Positions 9,885-19,461 of a DNA stretch of 64,000 bases are shown here, in pieces; position 1 is the first letter of the stretch, and each line of letters opens with the position of its first letter. The notes beneath the pieces were generated by a model. The model was not told where the DNA came from. It ran no database searches and was given only the letters and a program-made list of their open reading frames with translations. The position numbers were made by a program, and so were the translations under genes. Location: positions 16,701,749 to 16,765,748 of the forward strand of contig NC_047097.1 of the NCBI RefSeq assembly GCF_902459505.1, written 5' to 3'. This stretch comes from Geotrypetes seraphini (lineage: Eukaryota > Chordata > Amphibia > Gymnophiona > Dermophiidae).

Positions 9885-10422
9885 TGCACTCTATCATCTT
9901 AGATGCCCTTATATGTGAGGATGCCCCTTAGCAGTAGTACCATGACAAGACCACTAGGGGTGAGAGGGGGTCATCATTGCTATTTTGGTACCTGGCACAG
10001 TACCGGATGGGAACTAATGAAGTCCACGGTTGCCTGGACCCATTAAGAATCACAGTGGCTATTCCTGGGGATGGTGCTTATGCCTAGGGGGTGAGTGTAT
10101 GCTTTTGGAAGCAGTGTCTCTGACTTGGAAATTGGTTCAGGGCGAGTTTATCGAAGAAGGTGATGATATGGGGGAATTGGAAGGGGGAAATATGGAAGTG
10201 GGAGGGATGCACTGCTGTAGCAGTTCCCCTCCCCTACAGCCCTGTTGTGCTTGTATTGTTATACAGTGTCTACATGGGAAAACCTGTGCTGGCCCTGCTT
10301 ATAACAGTGTTATGTATGTGTGCTCTGTGCATTAATACAGGGCTGATGCTAGATATGACCCCCCTCCCCCATATTTACTCACAGATTTTGCACTTTAAAC
10401 TTTCCACTAGTACAAAAATGCC
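9885..10422. other. ARPP19 intron 1, no element recognised
   Basis: No coding frame, inverted repeat or known tail was recognised. The stretch is interrupted on its left by the M3 element and ends at the direct repeat that flanks the palindromic insert at 10436. Confidence 0.4.
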
Positions 10423-10435
10423 CCTACATTTTTCA

Positions 10436-10912
10436 GTCAAAGTCCTATAATCCTATGGCACTGTCTTAAATATATCTTTCAAGTCCCCTCAAATATATGT
10501 ATCAATCACTATTATAGGACTTGTATATATCACAAATTTCCCTTATCTTATACAGGACGCCTCAGCCCCATCACTCCGCCGCTGTGTTAATTCTTGCTTG
10601 CGGGAAGAATTACGGGGCACTTCATCATTGGCTGTACCTTTATGTTTTTTTCAGACTCCCAGGCGTTGACTGATGGAAAAGCTAAGTACACAGATAAATG
10701 TTTAGAGAACTTTATTTATTAAGTGAAATATAAAGATAGAAAAACACAACACTAAAAATGAAAAAAACATAAAGGTACAGCCAATGATGAAGTGCCACGT
10801 AATTCTTCCCGCAAGCAAGAATTAACACAGCGGCGGAGTGGTGGGGCTGAGGCGTCCTGTATAAGATAAGGGAAATTTGTGATATATACAAGTCCTATAA
10901 TAGTGATTGATA
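10436..10912. repeat. long inverted-repeat insert flanked by a 13-bp direct repeat
   Basis: Two 152-bp arms (10500-10651 and 10761-10912) are reverse complements with only a few visible mismatches, around a roughly 109-bp AT-rich spacer. The whole block is flanked by CCTACATTTTTCA at 10423-10435 and 10913-10925, which looks like a 13-bp target duplication. About 64 bp of extra sequence lies between the left direct repeat and the left arm. The duplication length fits LINE-type integration better than a hAT or Harbinger transposase. Identity of the source sequence is unknown. Confidence 0.8.
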
Positions 10913-11154
10913 CCTACATTTTTCAAGGCATCTGTGCTCCTTAGTTATGTTTGTTTTGATTTGATAAAATTGCCCTTATTGCATGGCAAATCAGAGCAAT
11001 GAAGAAATCCATCCTGTATTTTATAGAGTTCCTTCTTATTTTTGATCAAGCTAAAAACTGTGAATAATCGAAACCGCAAATACTGAAACCACAAATACGG
11101 AGGGAGAAGTGTAAATCTTGATGCAGTAAAAAATTGATCTGCTATGTTCCTGTT

Positions 11155-11400
11155 CTACAGTACACCCCTCAGGATTTTGAATACTACGATTATATCTCCC
11201 CTCAGCCATCTCTTTCCAAGCAGAAGAGCTCTAACCTGTTTACTCTTTCCTCATCTGAGAGGAGTTCCATTCCCTTTATCATCTTGGTTGCTTTGCTTTT
11301 GAATTTTTTCTAGTGGTGAAGAGAACGAGAGGGCACTCACTAAAGTTAGAAGGTGCCGATGTAAGATCAACCCCCTCCACAGGAGGAAGCTTCCCTTCTT
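11155..11400 (-). mobile_element. CR1-clade LINE fragments
   Basis: 11155-11320 is antisense CR1: GGATTTTGAATACTACGA, then CTCCCCTCAGCCATCTCTTT and the following GAGAGGAGTTCCATTCCC block recur in the CR1 copies at 15395 and 54185. From about 11325 a short piece (GAGAACGAGAGGGCACTCAC) is the same region in the sense orientation. The preceding 10926-11154 contains a degenerate DNA-transposon-like end (CCGCAAATACTGAAACC) and nothing else recognised. Confidence 0.55.
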
Positions 11401-12565
11401 CCAAGGAGGTGCTCCTGCAAATGGCAGGACTCGCCAGAAAGCTCCTCCAAACTCTATTATTATTATTATTAAACTAAAGAATTAGACTTTAAAGCCTACT
11501 TGGACAGAATAGAATGTTCTAAAGTAAAGTAACATCGCTTACCGTAATCACAAGAAAACAGCCAGCTGATATCCCATTAAAGAAGTTTCAGAAAGAGTTC
11601 TTTGATCGATTAAAGGACGTGGAAAAGAGTGGCCGCTCATCAAAACTGACCATAAAAGAATCCATCTTTGTTTATCCAGAGGTTATTAGTGATATAGCTA
11701 GAACTAGTGCTGCCCAATTCAGGAAGAAAGATTTCAATTCAATTCAGCCTATTGAATCGATTTTTTGATTCAATTTTGATTTTCCTGCCCAATTGGGTGG
11801 TTTTTTTTGTGTGTGGTTTTTTTTGTTTTGTTTTGGGGTTTTTTTCCCCAAACATCCTAGTGAGTTTATTTTATAGCCTATTCACCCCTTTTATAGCCTC
11901 TTCACCCCCTTTGCCTTCTCCTATCCACACTGGCACTGTGGTGTAAACAAAACAAAAAAGACTTTTCCTCTCTCTGTTAAATCCTAGTTCACATTCACGG
12001 TCTAACATCACCTCTGGCAGGATACGCATTTCAATCACAAAACAGAAAATAAAATTTTTTCCACCTTTTGTTGTCTGGTCATTGTTCAAATCATTTTGGT
12101 CCCAGGCTCTGGTTGGCTTCTAATAACTCGCTTGCCAGGGTCTCCTGCCCATTTGTTGTTTTCTTCTTTCTCGGTGCTAGCCATCCATCTTCCATCTCTG
12201 TCCTCCCCTTCTGTTTCCCTTCCCTTCCCCGGAGGTCTGCCATCTTTCCTTTTTTTTTTCATCTCCATCCCCAGATCCACCTTTTCTCAACTACCGTTTC
12301 ATCCAGCATGTCTCCCTCCTTCCCCACCACCCCAAGGTCTACCATCTCTCCCTTTCTCTTCCCAACTACCCTCCTATCCAGTATCTCTATACCCCCCCTC
12401 CACACCATCCCTTGTGTCCAACTTCTCTCCCTTTCTGTTCCATCTCTCTCCCTCTCCTCTGTTTTTAGACCCTTTTTTTTCTTCCCTCCCCCAGTCTGGC
12501 ATATTCACGTCTCTATGAACCCCCCCTTCTCTCCCTCAATGTACTTCTACACCAGGGCCCCCCTC

Positions 12566-12905
12566 CTTTGAAGGTCTGTTTCCCCTCCCCCCTCCCTTGA
12601 AGGCCTGTTTCTCTCTCTCTGCCCCCTCCCTCCCTTGAAGGCCTGTTTCTCTCTCTCTCCCCCTCCCTCCCTTGAAGGCCTGTTTCTCTCTCTCTCCCCC
12701 CTCCCTCCCTTGAAGGCCTGTTTTTCTCTCTCTCTCTCTCTTCTCCCCCCTCTCCCTTGAAGGCCTGTTTCTCTCTCCCCTCCCTCCCTTGAAGGCCTGT
12801 TTCTCTCTCCCCTCCCTCCCTTGAAGGCCTGTTTCTCTCTCTCTCCCCCTCCCTCCCTTGAAGGCCTGTTTCTCTCTCTCTCCCTCCCTTGAAGGCCTGT
12901 TTCTC
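12566..12905. repeat. pyrimidine-rich minisatellite inside the M3 hAT element
   Basis: About ten tandem units of 30-47 bp, each containing CCCTTGAAGGCCTGTTTCTC followed by a variable run of CT dinucleotides and a C-rich spacer. Unit length varies mainly by the number of CT repeats. The arginine- and glutamate-rich open frames seen on the minus strand in all three frames are products of this repeat. Confidence 0.9.
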
Positions 12906-13178
12906 CCACACACCCCGCCCCCTGCCTCCCAGTCTTACTTTTACTTAATTCCAGCAGCGGAGCAGCCTTCAGCGAGGATTGCCATTGCTAGCAATCCTTG
13001 CAGGCTGCCTTCGGCCTCCGGAGCTGTCTTCCCTCTGCCGCTGTCCCGCCCCTCCTCTGACGTTAGAAGCAGGATTGCGGCAGAGGAAACAGCTTCAGAG
13101 GCCGATGGCAGCCTGCAAGGTTCGCTAAAGCACCAGCGATCCTCTTTGCAGGCTGCTCCGCTGCTGGAATTAGGTAAA

Positions 13179-13948
13179 TCAAGTTTCAAGTTTATTGGGA
13201 TTTGTTATCTACGCAATATCATATATTTCAATGTGAATAACAATTGTTTTTAAAATAACAATTAAAAAATTGGGGAGGACAAAACAAGATAATATAAACA
13301 AATTTTGACATTCTATTACAAACTGGTACAAAAGGCAAAGGGGTGAACTACAGTTTTTAAGGAAAGAAAAAAACATTTAAGGAAAACCACATATGGTGGG
13401 ATCACATAACCAGAATATAAAGTAAAATAAAGGATATTTTGGTGACCTACTCATAAAACTCATTAAAAACTAGGATTTAGTACTTGTAGATATTGTTTTC
13501 TATGCTTTGAAAGCATCCTTGTACAAAAAACTTTTAAGGGAGTGCTTGAATTTTTCTAAAGAAGGTTCATTATGTAAAAATAGTCGTAAATTGTTCCAGA
13601 GCTGGGGTGCTATGACCGAAAAGATAGTAGATCTCCTGGTCCCTATTACTTTTAAAGACGGAATAGTTAGTAGATGTTGTGTTGATCTAAGTGTCCTGGA
13701 TGAAGAATATGGTATCAAAAGACGGTCCAAAAATAACGGCGCATGTGAATGTTGAATTTTAAATGTTAACAGTATGATTTTAAAAGTTATTCTGTGTGTG
13801 ATTGGTAGCCAGTGTGCAGTTTGTAAAAGTGGTATAACGTGGTCATATTTTTTTGAATTTGTTATCATTTTTATTGCTGTATTTTGTATTATCTTTAGTC
13901 TTTTTATTTCTTTATTGGTTATGCCATGGTATAAAGTATTGCAATGGA
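13179..13948 (-). mobile_element. L2-clade LINE (family B), antisense 5'-truncated copy nested in a hAT element
   Basis: The minus-strand frame 13868-13500 encodes KKYDHVIPLLQTAHWLPITHRITFKIILLTFK, then RTLRSTQHLLTIPSLK, and ends FKHSLKSFLYKDAFKA, matching the family B copy at 59.8-61 kb. The 3' end at the left is the TCAAGTTTCAAGTTTATT tail (ACTTGAA heptamers on the sense strand). The upstream part to 13948 is degraded family B sequence. Because it lies inside the M3 hAT element, it is the youngest of the three nested layers here. Confidence 0.85.
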
Positions 13949-14335
13949 AGAGTGGGAGGCCAAGGGGAGGAAACCAGACACTGCAGCACTTCCCGACCCT
14001 CTTCCCCTAAATCAGGAGCAGCAGTGGCCGACAAGCAAGAGGCAGCATTGCCGCTCTTGCTTTAGGGGGCGAGGGTCAAGGGGGGAGGGTCAGTCACCGA
14101 ATCGGGAGGCCAATTTTTTTTTTTTTTTTTTTTTTTTACAACGAATAGATTTGAACCGATTCACCCAAAGTGAATAGGTGAATTGATTCGAATCGGGCAG
14201 CACTAGCTAGAACTGAAACAGCAATGGCACCCACCCAAGTCAATGTTGAGACTATTTTTGGCACTAAAAATTGTCAAATCAGATTTAAGGGTTTCTATGA
14301 GAGATTTGGCAGAAGCAATTCTGCTTCTTAGAACC

Positions 14336-14739
14336 GCTTATTTTATTTTTAATTTTCAAACCATGCTTTTTAACTTATTAGGTTGTATGTTTTTGATGAT
14401 TATACCTATTTTACATTTTATAGTCTTATCGAGTGTCTGTAATTTCTTTAATAAATGAGCCACAATGGCATAGCTATAGCCTTTAGATCCCAGCTTTAAC
14501 AGGTTAGGGTTCTAAAAAGTAGCCTGATGATTCACGTTGGCAGTGATGAAATGCCTTGTATGCTGCATGCTTGCAATCGATGCAGAATATATGTAATTAA
14601 TATATTATTCATTTCCTATATAGATATATACATAAGTGGGAGTTAAATAGCAAATTTGGGGCTCCTGGAATCTGAGTCAGAGGTTTTATGTACCGACTCC
14701 ACAGCACTGCTTATTTTTCAATATTTTCTTCATAGAGCG
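14336..14739. other. ARPP19 intron 1, AT-rich, no element recognised
   Basis: AT-rich sequence following the hAT transposase remnant. It may include that transposon's 3' untranslated part, but no terminal repeat was found. Confidence 0.35.
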
Positions 14740-15030
14740 TGGTCAAACAGGTTGAGAAAGCATTAGTGAAAGCTAGAAGGATGCTAGGGTGCATAGGGAG
14801 AGAGATGGCCAGTTGGAAAAAGAAGGTATCGATGCCCCTGTGTAAGACTGGTGAGACCTCATTTAGAATATTGCAATCCTAGAGACTGCACCTTCAAAAG
14901 ATATAAATAGGATGGAGTTGGTCCAGAGGAGGGCTACTAAAATAGTCAGTGACCTTGTATAGGGGCAGACTTAAATATCTCAATATGTATACTTTGGAGG
15001 AAAGGTGGTAGAGAGGAGATATGATAACAT
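14740..15030 (+). mobile_element. CR1-clade LINE, sense fragment of ORF2 C-terminal region
   Basis: The translated order is VVKQVEKALVKARRMLGCIGREMA, then RGGLLK, then RLKYLNMYTLEERW and RGDMI, with stops and frameshifts. It corresponds to the region of CR1 reverse transcriptase just before [15 protein letters not shown]. It abuts an antisense CR1 copy on its right. Confidence 0.7.
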
Positions 15031-15036
15031 AAGAAT

Positions 15037-16310
15037 AGCCTTAGCAAGTCAGACCAATGGTCCATCTAGCCAGGCTTCACAGTGGCCAATCCAGGTCACT
15101 AGTACCTGGCAAAAACCCAAATAATGGCAGCATTCAATGCTACCGATCCAGAGCAAGTAGTGGCTTCCCCTGTGTCTGTCTCAATAACAGATTATGGACT
15201 TTTCCTCCAGGAAATTCTTAAAACCAGCTATGTTAACTGCTCTTATCACAGCCTCTAGCAATAATGCATTCCATAGTTTATTCTCAAAGTGAAAAAATTT
15301 ATTCCTATTGTTTTTTTAAAGTAGTTTCCTCTAACTTTGAGTGTACACTAGTCTTTGTAATTTTTGACAGAGTAAAAAAATCGATCCACTCAGGATTTTG
15401 TAGACGTCAATCATACCTTCCCTCAACCATCTCTTTTCCAAACTGAAGAGCCCTAATCTCTTTAGCTTTTCCTCATATGAGAGGCATTCCATCCCCTTTA
15501 TCATCTTGGTCACTCTTCTTTCGACCATTTCTAGTTCCGCTAATCTTTTTTGAGATAAGGTGACAAGAATTGAACGCAATACTCCAGCTGAGGTCGCACC
15601 ATGGAGCGATAGAGGCATTATAACATTCTTAGTCTTTATAACCATCCCTTTTTTAATAATTCCTAGCACCTTTGGTTTTTGGCCACCGCATATTGGGCGG
15701 AAGATTTCATTGTATTGTCTACAATGACCATCGGATCTTTTTCTTGTGTACTAACCCCCCAAAGGTGGACCCTAGCATCTAGTAACTATAATTTAGGTTA
15801 TTCTTCCCAATGTGTATCACTTTGCATTTGTCCATGTTAAATTTCATCTGCCATTTGGATGCTCAGTCTTCCAATTTCCTAAGGTCTGCCTGCAATTTTT
15901 CACAATCTGTATGCATTTTAACAACTTTGAAGAGTTCTTTGTCATCTACAAATTTAATCACCTTACTCGTTCCTATTTCCAGATCATTTATAAATAAGTA
16001 CAGATCCCTGTGGCACTCCATTATTTAACCTCCTCCATTGAGAAAAATGACCATTTAACCCTACCCTCTTTTTTTTTTTTAAGTCTGATAACCATTTCCT
16101 AATCCACATTGCCTCCTATCTCTGTGACTCTTTAATTTTCTCAGAAGCTTCTCATGAGGAACTTTGTCAATAGCTTTCTGAAAATTTAGACACTACATCA
16201 ATCAGTTCACCTTTATCCACATGTTTGTTCACATCTTCATAGAAGTCAAGCAGTTTGGTGAGGCAAAATCTCCCTTGGCTGAACCCATGCTGACTGTTCC
16301 ATTAAAACGT
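15037..16310 (-). mobile_element. CR1-clade LINE, antisense
   Basis: The minus-strand frame 15669-15331 gives MLGIIKKGM, then [42 protein letters not shown], typical of CR1. From 15670 to 16310 the sequence continues into the upstream reverse transcriptase region (ACAATGACCATCGGATC, CAGTTTGGTGAGGCAAAATC) with heavy decay. The 3' part at 15037-15250 includes CAGACCAATGGTCCATCTAG, a segment repeated in other CR1 copies here. Confidence 0.82.
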
Positions 16311-16319
16311 TCAGTGAAG

Positions 16320-16629
16320 AAAAGATGTCAAAACACACAGTAGTGGAAGATCCAAAGTAAACTTTATTTAGTCAGCATAGACCATGGGTCTCAAAGTTCC
16401 TCCTTGAGGGCCGCAATCCAGTTGGGTTTTCAGGATTTCCCCAATGAATATGCATGAGATCTATGTGCATGCACTGCTTTCAATGCATATTCATTGGGGA
16501 AATCCTAAAAACCCGACTAGATTGCGGCCGTCAAGGAGGGACTTCGAGATCCCTGGCAGAGACTGTATGCTGCTGACTAAATAAAGTTTGCTTTGGATCG
16601 TCCACTGCTGTATATTTTGACATCTTTTT
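16320..16629. repeat. palindromic element interrupted by a MITE at its centre
   Basis: The left arm (16320-16379) AAAGATGTCAAAACACACAG...AAGTAAACTTTATTTAGTCAGC and the right arm (16565-16629) are reverse complements with a few mismatches. An M1 hAT MITE sits between them at the loop. No target duplication for the outer palindrome was recognised, so its class is open. Confidence 0.75.
16383..16555. mobile_element. hAT-type palindromic MITE (family M1), copy 3
   Basis: 173 bp long, with the left end CATGGGTCTCAAAG slightly mutated from the family CAGGGGTCTC, and the right end GAGATCCCTG. The 8-bp duplication GCATAGAC / GCAGAGAC (16375-16382 and 16556-16563) differs at one position. It is inserted at the turn of another palindrome. 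Confidence 0.87.
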
Positions 16630-16674
16630 CTCACGACTCTTGTATCTAGATTGCTCTCCCCACTGTAGAGGTTT

Positions 16675-17334
16675 TTATCCCAGGACAAGCAGGCAGCATA
16701 TTCTCATGTATGGGTGACGTCACCAACAGAGCCCGGTACGGACCACTTTAAAAGTGCATCGCCAATTTAAGAATTCAAAAAGTTTGTGATAGCCCGAACC
16801 GCACATGCGTGAGTGCCTTCCCGCCTGATGAGGGCACGCAGTCCTTCAGTTTCTTTTTCGTGGAGCTAAAAAGTCACATTTCAACGGCTGTTGAAAAATT
16901 TTATTTTCGCTGCCTTCCCGCTCTCGCGGTTTTCTGACTTTTTAGTCAGTTTTTTCTTTTCTTTGGTTTTTAGTTTAAAACAAAACAAAACCCAAAACTA
17001 AATAATTATAGTTGAAATATTTTTTTCTTTTACCGTTGGTTTGGTTTAGTGGGGCCTTATGGGTCACCATACTGTTTTCTCCCCACTTTGTCTGTTTTTG
17101 TATTCAGGTTTTTCCTGCTCAATTTCTATCTGAGCGGTTGCTTTGCGGGGGGAAATTGTCTTCACCGGCATCCTTCAATAGTTCTAACAATGTCGGGACC
17201 TTGGCCTTGCCATTTTCTTCTTCTCATACTCTTCTCCTCGCCACCGCATTTTCGTGCGGGTTCTTCAGAAGCAGTTTCCCTTCAGCGCCGTCAGGAATCC
17301 GACCCCATATCTTTCTGAAGCGGTGGGTTTTTTC
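16675..17334 (+). mobile_element. DIRS-type retroelement, 5' terminal region (fossil)
   Basis: The sequence starts TTATCCCAGGACAAGCAGGCA and continues GGGTGACGTCACC, the same opening as the copy at 49664. Later parts are T-rich. It is an incomplete, broken copy of a DIRS-type tyrosine-recombinase retroelement that retains only the 5' terminal region. The family name is from recognition of the terminal sequence, plus the zinc-knuckle gag in the 49664 copy. Confidence 0.6.
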
Positions 17335-17545
17335 ACCACATGCTTCTCTTTCCACTTCAGTAGGGTTAAGAATTCTTCTTTGTAACTTTTTGGTTGAGTG
17401 TAAAGACAGTCTCCTGTACGTAATACCATCTTGTAATTGTCTCAAAATTGCACATCTTGCACCACGATCACTCCCCCTTTATCTGCTTTCTTGATGACAT
17501 TGTGTCATCATTTCTCAAATTCGATAAGGTTGGCAGATATGTAAC
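17335..17545 (-). mobile_element. Penelope-like element, antisense fragment
   Basis: The minus strand reads KKADKGGVIVVQDVQF and, downstream, a degraded TYRRLSLHSTKK segment. The KxADKGGxxVVxD motif followed by a TY..L segment is characteristic of the N-terminal side of Penelope-like reverse transcriptases. It is a short, broken fossil within ARPP19 intron 1. Confidence 0.55.
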
Positions 17546-17656
17546 TAAAATTTTGTCCACAGAGACCTGTTCTATAAAAGCTTGTTAATTTTGTTTTGTG
17601 TTTGTTTTTTTTGTTTTGGTTTCTAGAAGCGTAAAACACATAATAATGGTATAACG

Positions 17657-19340
17657 GGGTCAGCATTAGGAAGTGCAGTGCTGGGGAGTAGCTTGACTAA
17701 GATGGCGGCTGGTTGCTGGTGATGAGATGCCACGGCTTGCCTGACAGATTTTCTTACCATTTTCATGGTTAAACATAAGTCTAAACTCTAGGTTTACCTG
17801 GAGGAATCTTCAGTGCCAGTTGGCCCGATGGGCGCCTTTCTCCATCGCGGGGCTCGAACAAGTGAGACGGAGTTTTCCTCGGCAGTGGGAGGCATGCAGG
17901 CTGAAGTGTCAGCACTCTCCCTTGAGGCAGCATTTCTATCTCCGGAGGAGCGGAGTCCTCCGAGTCACCCTGGGGCATCGGAGCAGAAGATGGAGGCAAG
18001 AACGCCCCGGAGTGTTCTCTGTCCCGACCAGCTGAGTCCGGTGTTTGACTCTGCAGGAGGAGTACAGAAGCCAATCCAGTCATCAGAGCACTCAGAGGAG
18101 CTGAAACAATGGATCCCTCAGGATTTTCTCAAACTGAATTCATCTACTGCTAAGGCTACAGGTACTTTATTGCCATCAGAGAGTCTTGGCCTAGAATTCA
18201 TTCCTATGCAAAGACCCAAGGTCTTCAATATGGAAGTACTTTGGGAAGCAATATCTAATTTACAACTCTCTTTGGGGACTCAAATGCAGCAACTTACAGC
18301 TCGTTATACTACTTTAGTTTCAGAAAATTTGGATTTGAAAAATAGACTATCTAATCTGGAAAATAAGGTGGATGGACATGAGACCCGAGTAAAAGCTGTG
18401 GAGTTCCAGGCCCTAACTTGGGTTAGGGACAGTGGAAATGTTGGAGAATATGACCAGGAGGTGTAATCTTCGGATTACGAATTTCCCAAAATTACCACTC
18501 AATATATACATTTAAGAAATACTTGAGAGAAGTTTTGAAAGTTCCTGAATCCTCTTATCCGTCTTTCTCAAAAATTTATTATCTACCAAATAGATCTATA
18601 ACTCAGAACCCCAACCAGCAGAATTTGCTGATAGTTTGGACTTAACAAATTTCCTGGAGAGATCAGATAATGAGGCATCGGCAACTGCAATGCTGCTTGT
18701 ACAATTTGCAATCAATTCGGACAGAGAATGGATGCTTTAAATTGTTTTTTACATTTAAGGATTTTCCATTTATGTAAAAAATAGTGAGAATATATCCAGA
18801 TGTGTCACGACTGACCCAAAAGAGAAGAAAACAGTTTCTTATTTTGAGACCTAGGGTATTGCAGTTAGGGGCAATGTTCATTCTGAGATACCCCTGCAAA
18901 TGTGTGATGGCCTATCAAGGGAATAGATATGTCTTTTTCGAACCTCAACAGTTGACTAAGTTTATTTCCGCTAAAGAGCAAGGTGTTGTAACTTCCTAAG
19001 AATCCCTTCTTCAGAATCAGCTCAGTGAAGTTTAGTTTGTGTCCCCAATCAGCCACATCTTTATTTTCCTTTGTACACTTTAGTTAGTAATAGTAAAGTT
19101 CAGTGAATTCACAGCGCTCCTCCCTTTTATTAATGACTAACTAAAAACCAGTATATTTGATTCGTGAGTTCACTTTTGTATCTTTGAATTTATGGGAGGA
19201 TGTTTTCAGATATAATTATTCATTTGATCTAATTTGTTTTTCCAGATTTCTCTTTTTATTCAAATATATTAAAACTGGTATTGTATTATTTCTTGTTTTT
19301 GACTAAAGTTATGTCAAAATGGATAAAATGAAAATAAAGA
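17657..19340 (+). mobile_element. ORF1-only L1 derivative (HAL1-like), complete between target duplications
   Basis: This 1684-bp insertion is flanked by the same 17 bases (17640-17656 and 19341-19357, ATAATAATGGTATAACG). It begins with a short 5' UTR that contains AAGATGGCGGCT, a YY1-like site as in L1 promoters. The ORF1 start is MVKHKSKL at 17765, followed by an in-frame TAG at 17789. The frame then stays open to 18466 and covers the variable N-terminus and a coiled coil (ISNLQLSLGTQMQQLTARYT, then LDLKNRLSNLENKVDGHETR). After further frameshifts the C-terminal domain appears as YPDVSRLTQKRRKQFLILRP and RYPCKCVMAYQGNRYVFFEP. A 3' UTR and an A-rich end (AAAATGAAAATAAAGA) follow immediately. 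No ORF2 sequence lies between ORF1 and the 3' UTR. Confidence 0.85.
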
Positions 19341-19461
19341 ATAATAATGGTATAACGCAAACGGGCCATTTTAAAGTTTAAAGAATTTTTTAGCGCCAAT
19401 AATCACTTTTAAGTACGCATGCACCGGCGTCTTTTTGATCACACGGAACTATCATTTAGAG

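Larger units (their letters stand above)
11705..14205. mobile_element. hAT-type non-autonomous element (family M3), 2.5-kb copy
   Basis: Ends TAGTGCTGCCC and GGGCAGCACTA match the short copy at 9464-9876. The perfect 8-bp duplication GCTAGAAC lies at 11697-11704 and 14206-14213. Inside are a pyrimidine-rich region (12060-12520), a minisatellite (12566-12905), GC-rich segments shared with the short copy (12940-13165), and an antisense L2 fragment inserted at 13179-13948. No transposase frame was found. The element is inserted into an older hAT transposase remnant. Confidence 0.9.
11483..14335 (+). pseudogene. hAT transposase remnant, C-terminal dimerisation region, split by a hAT insertion
   Basis: The left part (11483-11704) reads KELDFKAYLDRIE, then PADIPLKKFQKEFFDRLKDVEK, then KESIFVYPEVISDIART. 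The right part (14214-14335) continues ETAMAPTQVNVE and, one frame over, RLFLALKIVKSDLRVSMRDLAEAILLLRT. The pattern APTQVNVERLFxALKxxKSDLR...LAEAILLLR is the conserved C-terminal dimerisation region of hAT transposases. A stop or frameshift at about 11520-11545 and a frameshift after QVNVE show that it is inactive. The two halves are separated by the 2.5-kb M3 hAT element. The catalytic N-terminal half is not found nearby. Confidence 0.75.

Noticed and set aside
12513-12913. Three overlapping minus-strand frames rich in RERNRPSREGG-type repeats
   Set aside because: All three frames are translations of the CT-rich minisatellite inside a hAT element. A 3n-independent repeat kept open in every frame is a composition effect, not a gene.
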